A DNA stretch of 64,000 nucleotides, from the NCBI GenBank assembly GCA_947034885.2, contig OX344750.2:20082053-20146052 (forward strand), written 5' to 3'. The notes below the pieces were generated by a model that was not told the DNA's origin, searched no databases, and was given only the letters and a program-made list of their open reading frames with translations. This stretch comes from Thuidium tamariscinum (taxonomy: Eukaryota; Streptophyta; Bryopsida; Hypnales; Thuidiaceae). The position numbers and the translations under genes are program-made. This document shows, piece by piece, positions 36,172 to 48,539 of this stretch; the first letter of the stretch is position 1; every line of letters begins with the position of its first letter.

Positions 36172-37019
36172 TTAACCCCTAAAGGACTAGCTAGCTAAAT
36201 TTGGCAACATAGCAATTTTAGGCAGGTATGTGTGATTGAATATTTTCATATTTTGGGCCCAAATTTTAAAAGAAGGTGGGGACGAGAAATGTCTTTTATA
36301 AATACTAAAAATCAAGACATTTGGAAATACAAGTCAAAAGTTATGGCCTAATAAGTTACTTTTTTTGTAACAGAATAGTTTAGGTTGATTGGAAAAAATC
36401 ACTTTTTTCATAAACAAAAATTTGAAATTAATTTTCTTCATTTGTGTAAGCATGGAAAGCTTTTGAATCATTCCATTTGATCAATGAGTCAAAAATTATG
36501 AGATTTTTTTATTTGGGGAAAATTATGAATTCTCTACTCTAAAATAAACTTTGAAGTCCTTTGTTTTACTCAATTTTTAATATTTTTTGAAAAAAATAAA
36601 ATTAGAGGATGTAGATTGTTTATTACAACATTGCAACCATTAGAATTGGCATTTTCAATTTCATAAATTATTAACAATTTTACATTTGAATCATTTGCTA
36701 CTTTTTTTTACTTACTATTTTTTCCTATATGTTGTACAATTCTAAACAATTTGAAATTTCTTAGGCAAGTACCCTACTTAGCCTCAACAATGAATCTAAA
36801 GAGGCACAACCATTTTGGGCTATTTTTCAAATGAATTTCACTTTCTAAAGTGTAGGTGCCTTAATTTCCATAGGGTGAATAAGAAGATTTTTGAGCATTT
36901 AAACCCAAATATTTTGCAATTTACATGGTGAAAAACTCTAAAAAAATTTAATGTGTACTAGAATTGGTAGTTTTTGACCATTTTTGCTACAAACATAGTT
37001 AAGGAACTTAAGGGGTTAA
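36172..37019. repeat. TTAA-flanked element, 1-kb family, reverse orientation
   Basis: It starts TTAACCCCTAAAGGACTAG and ends AACTTAAGGGGTTAA. The interior (GGCAACATAGCAATTTTAGGCA, CATATTTTGGGCCC, AATCATTCCATTTGATCAATG, GTACAATTCTAAACAATTTG) reads as the reverse complement of 43602-44534. Just before it, 36110-36160 carries another fragment of the same end. Confidence 0.7.
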
Positions 37020-37773
37020 AATTTTTATACAAATTGGGGCAAGGTCTAACTTTAAGAAAAAATAGTTTTCATAACTATTGACTATTCACTACATAGTTGA
37101 AATTCTTTTGTATAATATGTAGTTTTTTTTCTTAAACTATATAGTTTGGGAATATAAAAAAAAATTGAAATTGGTTTTCTAAGTTTATAACTTTGTAGGC
37201 AATTATAGAATCTGAACTCTAAAATATACTTTGAAGTTCATTAATTAACTCAATTTTCAATATGTTTTGACAAAAGAAATAAGAAGATGTAGATTCTTTA
37301 TTACAACACTAAAACCATTGGGATTCGTATTTTTCAAATCTTTAACTAAATTTTGAACAATTTAGTATTTGAATCATTATCTACTATACTTCTTTCTACT
37401 TACTATTTTTTTCCTATATATTGTACAATTCCAAATGATTTAAAATGTTTTGAGCATGTAGCCAACTTACTTGAAAGAATGAATCCAAAAAGTGCTACTA
37501 ACATGAACATATTTTATTACAAATGTGACCTTGTGAAGTACAATTGCCCTACATTTGGAGGGCAAAAAAAATTCAATTTAAATACAAATATCTTGCAATT
37601 GACATGGTGGAAAAATCTTAAAACATTTCCTTATTTTCTGAAACAAATATTCTACAAGATTTCATGATTGCATGTGCCCCTCAATTTTTTTCCTAAAATT
37701 TGGTTCTTCTATTAGAAATGGTAGTTTCAAAGCATGTTTAGGAAAAACACAATCAAGAAACTTTAGGGGTTGA
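37020..37773. repeat. Second, abutting partial copy of the same family
   Basis: Right after 37019 the family sequence begins again part-way in and runs to AACTTTAGGGGTTGA at 37773. It contains the same blocks in the same order (AAAATATACTTTGAAGTTC, GATGTAGATTCTTTATTACAACA, TTGTACAATTCCAAATGATTT). The 104-codon frame at 37353-37667 lies inside it and is not a gene. Confidence 0.65.
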
Positions 37774-38802
37774 AGTGTCTTTGAAAAGTGTCCATAATTT
37801 GTCTTTATATTTAATTTTTATTAATTAATAAATACTTTTATGAGGTTCCAATTTTAAATTTATATATATGACAATTTTTGTAGTCTTTGTAGTCTATAGA
37901 GCTTCAACTTTCTTTTTCTTTTTGGAAACAAATGAAACATGATTTCATTGCCAACGATGAAGTACATTACAGATTTACAACTAGCCACAAGCAGCTTAGC
38001 TGGGATGAGAAACTAGATATAACAAAAATAAATGACAAATGAACTTATTGACTTAGGAGGTTCTAAAAGTATATGAACTCCAAAGTCACCCACCTCTTCA
38101 AAATGTACACTATTTGTACATGTTTCTTTTTCTTTTGTAGCCTTCAGCAATTTGCAAATAGTATATATTTTAGGAGGTGGTTGCTTTTAAAGACTCATAC
38201 TATGTCAACTTCAAAATTTTAAAATTAATTTTACAAAGTTCCAAAAAATATGAAACTACTTGCTGATTAGATTCCATTCTTCTTGTCTTTTAAGGTCATT
38301 TTGGTGAAAAATATTTCAAGAAGTTTCACTTTACAAAATTTAGTTCTAGCTCCTAAATGAGCAATTTATGGACCTTCTAGCTTAATCAAAATTCATAGGG
38401 AGTCCAATAGCATGGCATGAGAGCTAAGAGGTTCTTCACATTGTATCTCTACGGCTTCTCCACTTTCAAGCACTACCCCTAAACTTTCACTATGAAAATT
38501 CATAGAAATTACATGCTATATTTGAAGAGTCTTTTTATTTAATTCATGATTTTCAATAAGACTATAGTCAAGGGTTCAATTACTCAAACCCATCAAAAAA
38601 TAATAATTAAAGATCTAAAGAACTAATCAATACTAAATAAAATTATTAAGGGGTCCAAAAAATTAAAGAGATTTATTGTAGAAACTATACACTAGATAGG
38701 GATTTTAAAGGGTCCAAGAAAATTAAAGGGACTTATTGGTGGAAAACTATAGATGTTTGAAACATGATGTACAATCCTTGAACACTTCAATAATTATTGT
38801 TG
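37774..38802. other. Intergenic DNA with a possible LINE-like scrap
   Basis: No gene. At about 37922-37960 the run GGAAACAAATGAAACATGATTTCATT reads, on the - strand, like the 3' tail of some plant LINEs; a similar run occurs near 52578. This is a weak resemblance from memory. The rest is featureless. Confidence 0.25.
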
Positions 38803-38804
38803 TA

Positions 38805-40323
38805 TAGTGGGGTACCAATCAAAATGGTGTTTTTGAATTCGCAGTGAAAGAAATTTTAGGGCTACTAACTTTGACAGTTTCCTAAGAGCTCAAAAATTGG
38901 TATTTTTCCATGAATTTTTTCTATAAGATCATCTTTAAGTTAATAACATGTGTGCCAAATTTCAAAGCCAAAAGATTTACACAAAAAAGATATTCAAAAT
39001 CTACCAACATGTGTAGTTGTAAAAAAAAATTTCACTACTTTCAACTTTGATCCCCTCCCAAAGATTGAACTTTTTTTTTGCCATCAAATTTTTGGCATGA
39101 AATAAACTCAATGTTTTTAATATGCTTAAAAAATTTCAAGGTCAAAATATTAATATAAAAAAAGATATTTGAAATCTACCAACATCTATAGTTTGGAGAA
39201 AATTTTCACAATTGCCAACTTTGACATCCTTTCAAGGGCTGAAAAATTGGTTTCTTACCATGAATTTTTTTGGGGAAATCATTTGTATATTGACAACATG
39301 TGTACCAAATTTCAAGTTCAAAAGACTTACCCAAAAAAGATATATAAAATCTCCCAACATGTGTAGTTGTGAGGATGAGTTTTTGAGCCTTTGGTATAGT
39401 GTCATTTTGTGGGTCAAGCTTTGACGCAAATGTTAGAAACCATCCTTACAACTATACATATTCTAAGATTTTGAAGATCTTTTTTTGAGTAAGTATTTTG
39501 AACTTGAAATTTAGCACACATATTATCAACATAGAGATGATTTCATGACAAAATTTCATTGTAAATAGACAATTTTTTAGCCCTTGGGAGGGTGTAAAAG
39601 TTGGCAATTGAGATTTTTTTTTGAAAACTATACGTGTTGGTAGATTTCAAATATCTTTTTTTATTTTAATATTTTAACCTTGAAATTTTTTACACATATG
39701 GCAAATTTTGTTAAAATGGTAGTATTCCATTAGTTTGACACTTTTGATAGTTTAGACCATGTGGTTTGAAATCTAATACTATCATAGATTTTTGGAATTT
39801 ACATGTATTGTAGATGTCTGAAATCTACATGTGTCCAAGATATTTTAGACCGCACGGTATGAAATCTAAACGTGTTATAGATTTTGAAAATCTACATGTG
39901 CCCTAGATGTTTGAAACCTACACCATTCCTAGATGTTAGTTTTCAATTGAGACCAAAGAATTTGAAAAATGGCATAAGGAATACCACTATTTTAACAAAA
40001 TTCGCCATGCATATTAAAATGAGTTTATTTCATGCCAAAATTTCGATGGCAAAAAAAAATTCAATCCTTGGGAGGGTGTCAAAGTTGAAAGTAGTGAAAT
40101 GTTTTTTACAACTACACATGCTGGTAAATTTTGAATATCTTTTTTTGTGTAAAGCTTTTGGCTTTGAAATTTGGCACACATGTTATTAACTTAGAGATGA
40201 TCTTGTTAAAAAAATTCATGGAAAAATACCAATGTTGAGCTCTTGGGAGGCTATCAAAGTTGATAGCATTGAAATTTCTTTCATTGCAAATTCAAAAACG
40301 CCATTTTGATTGGTACCCCATTG
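38805..40323. mobile_element. Foldback element 3, with nested MITE
   Basis: The left end is TAGTGGGGTACCAATC and the right end inverts to CAATGGGGTACCAATC, flanked by TA at 38803-38804 and 40324-40325. The arms pair along most of their length. A foreign element at about 39700-40006 interrupts the right arm only. Without it the foldback is about 1.2 kb. Non-coding. Confidence 0.8.
39700..40006. repeat. GGCAAATTTTGTTAAAAT-ended MITE, nested copy
   Basis: It begins GGCAAATTTTGTTAAAATGG and ends with the inverse, ATTTTAACAAAATTCGCC. It matches 60389-60704 block by block (TAGTTTAGACCATGTGG, ATCATAGATTTTTG, TAGATGTCTGAAATCTACAT). It is inserted in the right arm of foldback element 3 and so is younger than that insertion. 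Confidence 0.75.
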
Positions 40324-40325
40324 TA

Positions 40326-40680
40326 CATCAAAGGAAGATGTTTATTGCTTTGTTTGTAGTTTGGTCCGCGATCTTGCCAAGCCACTTGTGGCTAACAGAT
40401 ATGTAAGAATGTTTTTTGCAATGAAATTTTGTTTTATTTGTATAAAAAAATGGAGTAGATATTTACATATTGAGAAATGTCAACTAATTAAATTTTGTTT
40501 TAATTGTTTTAAGAGAAGAAGAAAAAAATGTTAATTAATTAGTATGGATCCCTTTTAAAAAACAACATTTGTATGTAGATGTTTGAAACATGATGTACAA
40601 CCCCTAGAGGCCCAGACACTTCTGTAACTATTGATGTACAACACAAGATAGAGATTCATATAGTGTGAGATGTCAATTAA
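40326..40680. repeat. Flank with direct duplications
   Basis: The run AGATGTTTGAAACATGATGT at about 40578 repeats 38754 on the other side of the foldback element, and the following 35 bases are also similar. Separately, TAATTAGTATGG(A/G)NCCC occurs at about 40538 and 40680. No gene. Confidence 0.5.
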
Positions 40681-41210
40681 TTAGTATGGGGCCCCTTCAA
40701 ACCCCTTCGTTGTGCCCAGCTCCTTCTTATAGGTCGTGTGAATGCGGCCACTCTCCGTCTCGGTGAGCGCTTCCGTCTCTGAAGTCCCCGCAATCCGTCC
40801 CTCTCTCCCTGAGTCCCTGCGCTTCCAGCCTTCCACAGATCAGCTTCGCTTCTTCTTCTTCGGTAAAGATGGAGCAGGGACGCCGCCACTCCGTCAATTC
40901 TGTGCGATTACCGACAACTCTATCAACTAGGGCTGACGCCCGCAGTGCAAGTCTTAATTACTTGGCCTTCCGTTCAGTCAGAAACCGGCAGGCAGGCCGG
41001 ACCGCCGGACGGAGCCCGCCAGTTCCGTCAGCCAGTGCCGGTACTGGACACTGGAGCTGCGTTAACTGAAGTTATTAAGAAGTTCCGTGAAATCCTGCCG
41101 AACTGGTGCTGCCGAACTGAACGGGAACTCTGGAGTCTGGAGTCTGGAGGCTCTGGACAGACAGGCAGAGGGCCAAAAGCCACGCAATCCAGGTGCACTC
41201 CCTGGCCGAT
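40681..41210. other. GC-rich unique patch, unassigned
   Basis: Abrupt rise in GC with frames open on both strands (40742-40930, 40945-41241, 41087-41350, and - strand 41028-41237). None has a recognisable domain, and the starts are mostly non-ATG. It could be a promoter or first exon of an unknown gene, cut off by the MITE that follows. Confidence 0.3.
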
Positions 41211-41487
41211 TAAGGTGGGGTGCACCCAAAACTGCAACTGATCTTAAAGCGCCATCTATAGTATATGTACATTTTCAAAATCAGGTATGTACACAAACTG
41301 TAGATGGCTTTTTGGGAAACAAAGTTTGTCCCTTCATAACTTTTGCATAGTGTATCCAAATGCTGAATTCTTTGGTGCATTCAAACGTGCTTCCACTTGC
41401 CAACAAGACTATATAAAAATCTGAGTAGACTAACAATAGTAACTAGGCACAATACCAATTTGTGGTGCTTTTAAGTGTACCCACCTT
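41211..41487. repeat. TAAGGTGGG-ended MITE, copy 1
   Basis: It starts TAAGGTGGGGTGCACCC and ends GTGTACCCACCTTA. The interior matches 45201-45484 throughout (GCGCCATCTATAGT, TATCCAAATG, TTCTTTGGTGCATT, ACCAATTTGTGGTGCTTT). Length 277 bp, non-coding. Confidence 0.8.
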
Positions 41488-41750
41488 AAAAGGCACTACC
41501 TTACTTGTTAGTGGCCACAACCTGGACATTTTCATGAGAGATCTTGGGCACATGGAAGAGACACTCTCCTAATTGCATGACCTATCTACAACTCTCAAAG
41601 ATTTCAAGTTGTAGAGAGGTGGTGCAATTACAACATTTACAATGCATGTTGGGTAAACACGTTGGAAATGGCAAATGATGGGGCATTGTATGAGACCTTT
41701 TATGTGCTAGTTTTCTTATTAGAAGGGCCTCCCTTGAATACATGGCCAAT
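41488..41750. other. Spacer without recognised features
   Basis: Short spacer between two elements; no gene or repeat end seen. Confidence 0.4.
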
Positions 41751-42286
41751 TTAACCCGTAAAGAATTGTTGTCCCCTATGTGAACAAAATGAATTTTAGG
41801 CAAGTTCCTATGACCTCAATTTTTGGTGAAACTTTTTGAAATTTGTTGGTAAGATGGAAAAACTAAACAACTTTGTGAGAAATATAATTTTATTTCAATT
41901 GGTGCCTGAGTATAAAATTGAGCTTGGCATGCAAAAAAAAATTGGAAAAAGACCCCAAAAAAGTTCTTTTCCTAAAAGCATATATTTTAGTCTACATTTG
42001 AAGCTTTGATTCATTCTATTTGGACTAGTAATGAGAAAGTTATACACAATATTGTTTTTCAAGTAGTTTTAGCATCTTTTTGAAAAAATAACTTTAATTG
42101 CTCATATCTTTTAATGTATTTGGTAATACCTCATAAAAATTTTACCACATGATCTCAAACAAGTTAAGTACAAGATCCTATCGTTAGATTCTAAGAAAAT
42201 GTTTTTTTTGGTTTCATAAATGAACGCAATAGAAATGGCAATTTTGAGTGGTTTCGATAGAAAAATGTTCTCAATACTTTAGTTAA
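41751..42286. repeat. TTAA-flanked element, degenerate
   Basis: It starts TTAACCCGTAAAGAATTG and ends near ATACTTTAGTTAA. The interior shares blocks with 51406-52324 in inverse order (AAGATCCTATCGTTAGATTCT, AAATTTTACCACATGAT, TGGCAATTTTGAGTGG). About 536 bp, non-coding. Confidence 0.5.
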
Positions 42287-43601
42287 ATACCAATTACTAT
42301 TCTAACAAAAAAAATTCTACACCGCTATGTTGATAGTTGAAATTTGGAGTGTAGATTTTTTAGCAACAAATTCACATAGGTATGTAATATTATTCTTTGA
42401 CAATTCATTAAGCAATGGTTTTGACTTCATGATGATTGAAAAATCTCAATTTGGCAAAACTCTTTGCGAACGAAGCAAAAAGACAAAATGTGCATATCTT
42501 GGACATTTGCATATTGACACTATGAAATTATGGTCCCCTCAATGGTTGCATTAGAGTGCCCATTTAATTACATACCATTGTCCAAACAATATAGTACTAC
42601 TACCTCCTCTATTGCTCTAAACATTGCAGATGCTACTAAGATATTATCTTCTTTAGGTGCAAACACCTTACTTACTACCTTGGAAGAACTTAGGATATTG
42701 TCCATAGAAGTGTTGTATTAGCCCTCCAAATATAATACTAATTTTTCATTGGCTTATAATTATAACTTAAAATTATTATCATTACAAACGCATCCCAAAA
42801 TACTTTGAATAGGTACAAGAAAGCTCAAGCTTAGATATTATATAATTAAAATAAATTCCTTCAAAAGCTAGCTACAAAGCAAAAAAAAAATCACAATTAC
42901 CAATGCTCATTGCACTCCAAATAGGCTACTGATTTACTCAAAATTCTATATTTTTTGCTGTGTGGCTAGCTTTTGAAGAAATTTATTACAGTTATTGAAT
43001 ATCTAAATTTGATCCTTTTTGTACCTATTCAAAATTATACTCTAAAATACACTTTCAATGATAGTAATTTCAAGTCCTAATTGTAAACTTGTAAAAAATT
43101 AAGAAATATATTTGGAAGGCTAAGATACTTCTTCTATTTGAGATGCCTTTAGAACATCATCAATAGACAAATGCTAAGGTATCTACACCTAAAACAAACA
43201 TTATTTTCCAAATGAGAAATTTTGAACACACTTTAGGGAAAAATATCATATTGCAATGTTAGTAGATGAAACCAAAAGTGTATACAATTGGTTAGAGAAA
43301 GTTTAGAGTTTGCATGAGTATAAAATTTTCAAAGTTGAAGTCATAGAAATACCTACTATTGACATTAGACAATCCTTAATTAGATGACCTTGAAGTGCAA
43401 GATCTCATTGATTGCTTCTAATAACCTTTCAACTTCTTCATTGATTGACTATCTTCTTAAAAAAATGGTAGTATTGAATTTGAATAAATGCTTTGTCATA
43501 TTTGCATCTAAATGCAAAGAAATTACATTCCCACTTGTAAAGTACATGTACACAATATTTGTCAAAATTTCACAACCATCTAAGGTAAAGCCAAATGGTT
43601 T
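42287..43601. other. AT-rich intergenic DNA, no gene called
   Basis: Frames at 42327-42554 and 42530-42721 overlap in different frames and match no family. Words near 42840-42860 and 42965-42980 (…CTTCAAAAGCTAGC / GCTAGCTTTTGAAG) form a small inverted repeat that could be the decayed ends of a short element. Confidence 0.35.
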
Positions 43602-44534
43602 TTAACCCCTAAAGGACCACAACTATGTTTCCACCAAAACTGCTCCAAAACTGTCATTTTTAGGATAGCTACCAAATTTCAGAAAAAAAACATTTTTTGA
43701 CATATGTAACCGTAGGATCTTTTAGTGAACTAGTTTTGGAAGATGTAGAAAAAATTTCAGAAGTTTTCACCATGTAGATTGCAAGATATTAGTGTTTGAA
43801 GTTACAAAAGTCATTTTTTTTCCACTGCGAAAATCCGGGCAGCTGCACTTCAGAAGGCCACATTTGTATGAAAAAATGTCCAAAATGGTTGCAACTCTTT
43901 GGACTCATTCTTCAATTCAAGTTGGCTACATGCTTGAAAATTTTCATATCATTTGGAATTGTACAACATGTACAAAAAAAATAGTAAGTAGAAAGAAGTA
44001 GACAATGATTCAAAATACAAAAATGGTAACAATTTATTTATTGAATTGAAAAATGCCAATCCCAATGGTTCAAATGTTGTAATAAACAACCTACACCCAA
44101 TTCTTTTAATTTTTTTCAAAAATATTGAAAATTGAGTAAAATAAAGGACTTCAAAGTTTATTTTAGAGAAGAGAATCCATAACTACCCGCAAACTAAAAT
44201 TCTTCATAACTTTTGACTCATTAATCCAAATGGAATGATTCAAAGATTTTTATGTATATATAAATCTATAAAATCAATTTCAAATTTTTATTTCCCAAAA
44301 AAGTGATTTTTTCTTATCTGCCCGAACTGCCCGAGTTGAGAAACAAACAACATTTTATGCGATAACTTTTTAACCATGTAGTCAAAAGTCACGAAAATTG
44401 TTGGGCTTTGAAGATACTCCTCCTCCACACCTTCTATTAAAGTTTGGTTCCAAAATATGAAAATCTCTAGCCACACGTACTTGCCCAAAATCGCTATGTT
44501 GCCAAAAAAGGCACGTTGGTCCTTTAGGGGTTAA
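43602..44534. repeat. TTAA-flanked element, 1-kb family, reference copy
   Basis: It starts TTAACCCCTAAAGGACCA and ends TTGGTCCTTTAGGGGTTAA, almost perfect inverted ends including TTAA. The 933-bp interior is non-coding. It is the clearest copy of the family and matches 11237-12272 end to end, and the other orientation at 36172 and 12464. Confidence 0.8.
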
Positions 44535-45189
44535 AAAGAAATTTGGATGAATAGTTATGTGGCCTTCTTTCAAGAGGGTTTTGAGTTTTAATTTGCGAAA
44601 GAGTTTCAATTTGCAAGCAATGAAGGTAGGAAAAACATATAAAATCATCTTTTGCTTTTAATTTTGAAAATTTTTAGATAAAAATGAATGTGAAGGATAT
44701 TGATTTTAGTTATTAGAACATTTCAGCCATTGGGATTAACAATTTTTATTTTTTCCAAAAGATATTAGCATATTGGTTTTGTCTTTCATTCAATAACACC
44801 TTTCACTATACAATTTAAAAAAATTAAAATTAAAGTTGTTTTTGTTAAAATTATTATATATTGTTTTCAATCCATTTTCCAATATATTGACTAAAATGCT
44901 TAAGTTATATGATATACATGTTTTTGCACTAAAAATGTTGAAAGACTTAACTTCACTTTTTAGAAGGGCTTGAAAAGCCTACATTTTAAAGTTTAGGCAC
45001 ATTGAATTTGTAGTTGGTGAAGATATTCATTCAAAAATTTTGAACAATGTACTTGAGCAAACTAACAAAGGGATTGGAAAATTGAAATTGTTAAAAAATA
45101 AATATTGAAGAGGACTTCAACCTTGCTTTGGAGACAAGTATTTTGAAGCAGTTTTTGGCTTATAAACACGTTGGTCATTTAGGGGTTAA
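44535..45189. repeat. Abutting segment ending in the same TIR
   Basis: This 655-bp stretch ends CACGTTGGTCATTTAGGGGTTAA, nearly the same as the end at 44534, but its interior has only weak likeness to the family (for example CATTGGGATTAAC). It may be a diverged partial copy or the rest of a longer composite element. Confidence 0.5.
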
Positions 45190-45200
45190 ATTACTTGTTA

Positions 45201-45484
45201 TAAGGTGGGTACATCCAAAAGTGTAATTTATCTTGAAGCACCATCTATAGTCTGTGTACATTTCAAAAGTCACTTATGTAAACAAAGTATAGATGACGCT
45301 TTTAGAAACTAACTTTGACCCTAAACAATTTTTGTATATCGTATCCAAATGATGTATTCTTTGGTGCATTGGAATGTATTTTTATTTGTCAAGGGACTAT
45401 ATGAAAATTTGAATAGTCCAGTAATAGTATCATAGTAACCAAGCAAAGTACCAATTTGTGGTGCTTTCAACTGTATTCACCTTA
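45201..45484. repeat. TAAGGTGGG-ended MITE, copy 2
   Basis: It starts TAAGGTGGGTACATCC and ends TGTATTCACCTTA; the 284-bp interior tracks the copy at 41211. It lies 11 bp after the TTAA-flanked copy. Non-coding. Confidence 0.8.
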
Positions 45485-46394
45485 GATAAGATAGAAGTAC
45501 CTATAATGAACAACTTAAGCATTTCAACATTTAAGATAAGGAAATTTTATTGTGAAATTGAACTCATTGTGTGCCAGCATTAGGTTGAAGAACAATGCAA
45601 AATAAATAGATAATACCTCAAAAATAAATATTTTATTTGATATAAATGTAGATTTTTCATCAGGTCCCATTCCAGTTTCATAAACTCACCTACTAGAGTT
45701 AGCTTTCATACTTCTCCCTAAATAAGAAAATAAGAGAGATGATTGGATAAGAAGGTACAAACAATTAATCTTTTTCAATAAATAGTGCATTCAAGCGTTG
45801 TCTACAATACGTCACCCTAGAAAGCCATTAATAGGGTTGTTTGAAATAGGTACTTCTACCCTACCTCTACATTAAGGTAGAGCCACATGTACCCGATCAT
45901 ATAAGCAATTCTAGAACAAATCATAAGGAACATGAGGCTATGCAATTTTTTTCTATATAAAAAGATAGGAAATATGGGGATCGCAAATTTTTCATAATTT
46001 TATTTCCAAAACTGAAATTACTATGATTTTTGAAAGCCAAAAAGTGCTTTGCATCTATAGCCAATGTCTAAAGTCTTCTAATTTGAATCATAATTCAGAC
46101 TACTTCCCTATTTAGTACTTTCCACACACTTTATGACACTTTGAAATATGTGTCATGACCTTATTAATCCCAACTTTAAAAATGGTGAAAAAGTAAATTC
46201 CAAGCTTTGATTGGAAATCTCTTCTAGCTTTGCTTGAAAATAGCTACATCCTATAAGTTGGGTATGGATTCGTGATCAAGAATAGGTGGTTCTACCTTAG
46301 TTGCTTTGAAATCATCCCTCCATCCGTCCCGGAGGATGTTAAATCCTACCATCAAAGGTTGAGCCTAGCATAGTGGATTTACCTTGGGCTGAAA
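45485..46394. other. Intergenic DNA, nothing recognised
   Basis: AT-rich to medium; no frame, exon pattern or repeat end was recognised. Confidence 0.4.
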
Positions 46395-46697
46395 CATAAG
46401 AGGATTTTTCAGGGCTTCAGGAGACCATTTCAGCCCTGTTCCCCTGTCTGCGAACGCGTCAGATAAAATAATAATAAATAAATAATAATTTTTTAATATT
46501 AAAATATTATTAATTTTTTTTAAAAATAATAAAAAAATAATTTTTTTTCCAAAAAATAATATTAAAATATTAATTAAATATGATTATCTGATGTGGCAGC
46601 CTCTTGGCCACATCAGATTGCCTCAGTGGCAGCATTCAGAGAGTTCCCATGGCCTGATAACTCACGGTCTTCCAGAGTAGCTAAAAATCCTCTTATG
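46395..46697. repeat. CATAAGAGG-ended MITE, copy 2
   Basis: Inverted ends CATAAGAGGATTTTTCAG and CTAAAAATCCTCTTATG bound 303 bp. The core is nearly pure A/T, followed by GATGTGGCAG and GGCCACATCA, the same small inverted repeat as in the 24.7-kb copy. The frame at 46593-46985 starts inside it and is not a gene. Confidence 0.75.
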
Positions 46698-47745
46698 ACA
46701 CAAGAATTTTATGTTTTTTTGCAAATAATTTTTTTTGCAAATTCTGAATTTATATTTGCAATCAAAGACTCCACATTAGCTAGCAAAGGTCTACAACATA
46801 CCCCAGACACGGCACAAACTAAGGGACCTTTTTTTTCACTTTTGCCCCCCCCAAACCCCAAATTACCCTGCTGGGCCCACCTTCGATGGTTAGGATTTAA
46901 CGTACCTGAACACGGGTTCCAGTGCCCGCCCAGGCAGCCCGCTTGGCCCAGCCAGCAAGGGTCTTGTGAGGGGCTGCGTCAGTGAGCTGAGGCAGCAAGG
47001 CACTCCGCACTCATAACTTATCAGTCTGCCCCGATTGCTCGGCTGCCCGCTCGACTGCCCAGCTTCAGGCGGAGGCCGGAGGCCGGAGTTATGATGAGTT
47101 TCCTTCATTATTAGGGGTCTGACACGTGGCATTGTCATGCTGACGCCAGGCCACATCATGGGGCCGCAAAACTCCGCCCTGGCATGGCCTCCATCCCGCT
47201 AAACTGCTAAAGGGAAGCGACAGGCTGCGGCGGGGTTTTCTTCGGGGTTTGCGGCCAGCCCTTGCTAGGAATTTTTTTTTTCTTCTTTTGTCAAAGTGTG
47301 AATTTGTTATGAATTTCTGAAGTGTCTGCTCAGTTGGTCCAAAATAGTCTCTAGACTATCATAAAACCGTCAAAAAATGTATCCATTATGGTCATCATAC
47401 CACCTACAGTAATCACAGTATTTCCTAATATGGATTGAATATTTTCTAATCTGGCCATGAAATAAAGGAATTAAAAAATCAGTTTTTAAAGATAGAAAGA
47501 TAGAAGTCCCTAAAGCAATCACTAATGACTCTATTTCCATCATCCAAAGTATAGATTTTGGCCACTAATTAGCCTAATGAAGTCTAAGTCTCATTTATTA
47601 GATAAAATCTCCTTTGGGTTGATGTAAGACTATGAAAAGTGGTTTTCTAGGTGTTCATACGTTGAAGGGTTAAGGAGTCGGTGTGTCATGGGTTGATTTA
47701 CCTTAGTTTGTAGGTAGTTATGGGATCTCTACTCTAAGATAAATT
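46698..47745. other. Unique patch, partly GC-rich, no gene called
   Basis: 46830-47270 is GC-rich with mutually exclusive open frames on both strands and no domain. A short tandem GGAGGCC.GGAGGCCGGAG lies near 47070. The last 50 bp before 47746 are a fragment of the TTAA-flanked 1-kb family. Confidence 0.35.
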
Positions 47746-48110
47746 TTAACCCCTAAAGGTCCAAAGTCAAAACACCATTTTTTAATAACATAGGAATAAT
47801 GGATAGCTCACTATGGATGGAGTTGTTTTTTTTCTTTGAAATTTTCATACAACATGTGCCTAAGGAATAGCTTTCAAATGCAATAATTTTCATAACTTTT
47901 GATTACATTGTTAATAAGTTATTGCATGATATGAGTCATTTTCATCATTCATTGGGCACCCTGGGCAACTAAAAAAACTTCTTCAAAAATCATTTTTTTT
48001 AAATTTAAATTTTTGAATCAATTTAATGAATTACATGTACATGGGAGACTTTAAATTATACCATTTTGACTAATGAGATGAAAGTTACAAGGAGTCTTGG
48101 TTTGTGGGTT
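47746..48110. repeat. Partial TTAA-flanked element, reverse orientation
   Basis: It starts TTAACCCCTAAAGGTCC and follows the 12464 and 36172 copies (AACATAGGAATAATGG, TACAACATGTGC, GTTATTGCATGATATG, CCATTTTGACTAATGAGATGAAAG) for about 360 bp, then leaves the family. No right end was found. Confidence 0.55.
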
Positions 48111-48539
48111 TTGTCAATTACAAATATCTGCCAATTAAAGATTTATTTATGGAACTCCATCACCCTATCAATGCAAAACATGCTTGATCCAAGCAATGTA
48201 GTACCTTATAGATACATAGTGCCATGTATTTTGGTGAGTAGGTATACTTCTAGAGATAGAAACAAATTGTGTGACATGTAAGTGTTCTTGATTGTTACAA
48301 GTGACTTCAATGGTGGCAAAAGGTGTGGTTTAGAACTATGAACACCAACATTGGACAAAATCTTACTTGAAAAATGTAATATGGAGAAAACAAATCTTCA
48401 TTTGAAATTAGAAAAAGATTAAGATAAGTGATGGTATTGCAAAAGTTACATTAATGCTTTTCTTTGGATTGTTTAGTACCATTTTAAAAATTTGGTCTTT
48501 TATCAATGATGATAAAGGGAACATTACAAGAATCAATAA

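Noticed and set aside
37353-37667. 104-codon frame
   Set aside because: Lies fully inside a partial TTAA-flanked element, and related copies do not keep the frame.
46593-46985. 130-codon frame
   Set aside because: Starts inside a CATAAGAGG-ended MITE and has no domain.
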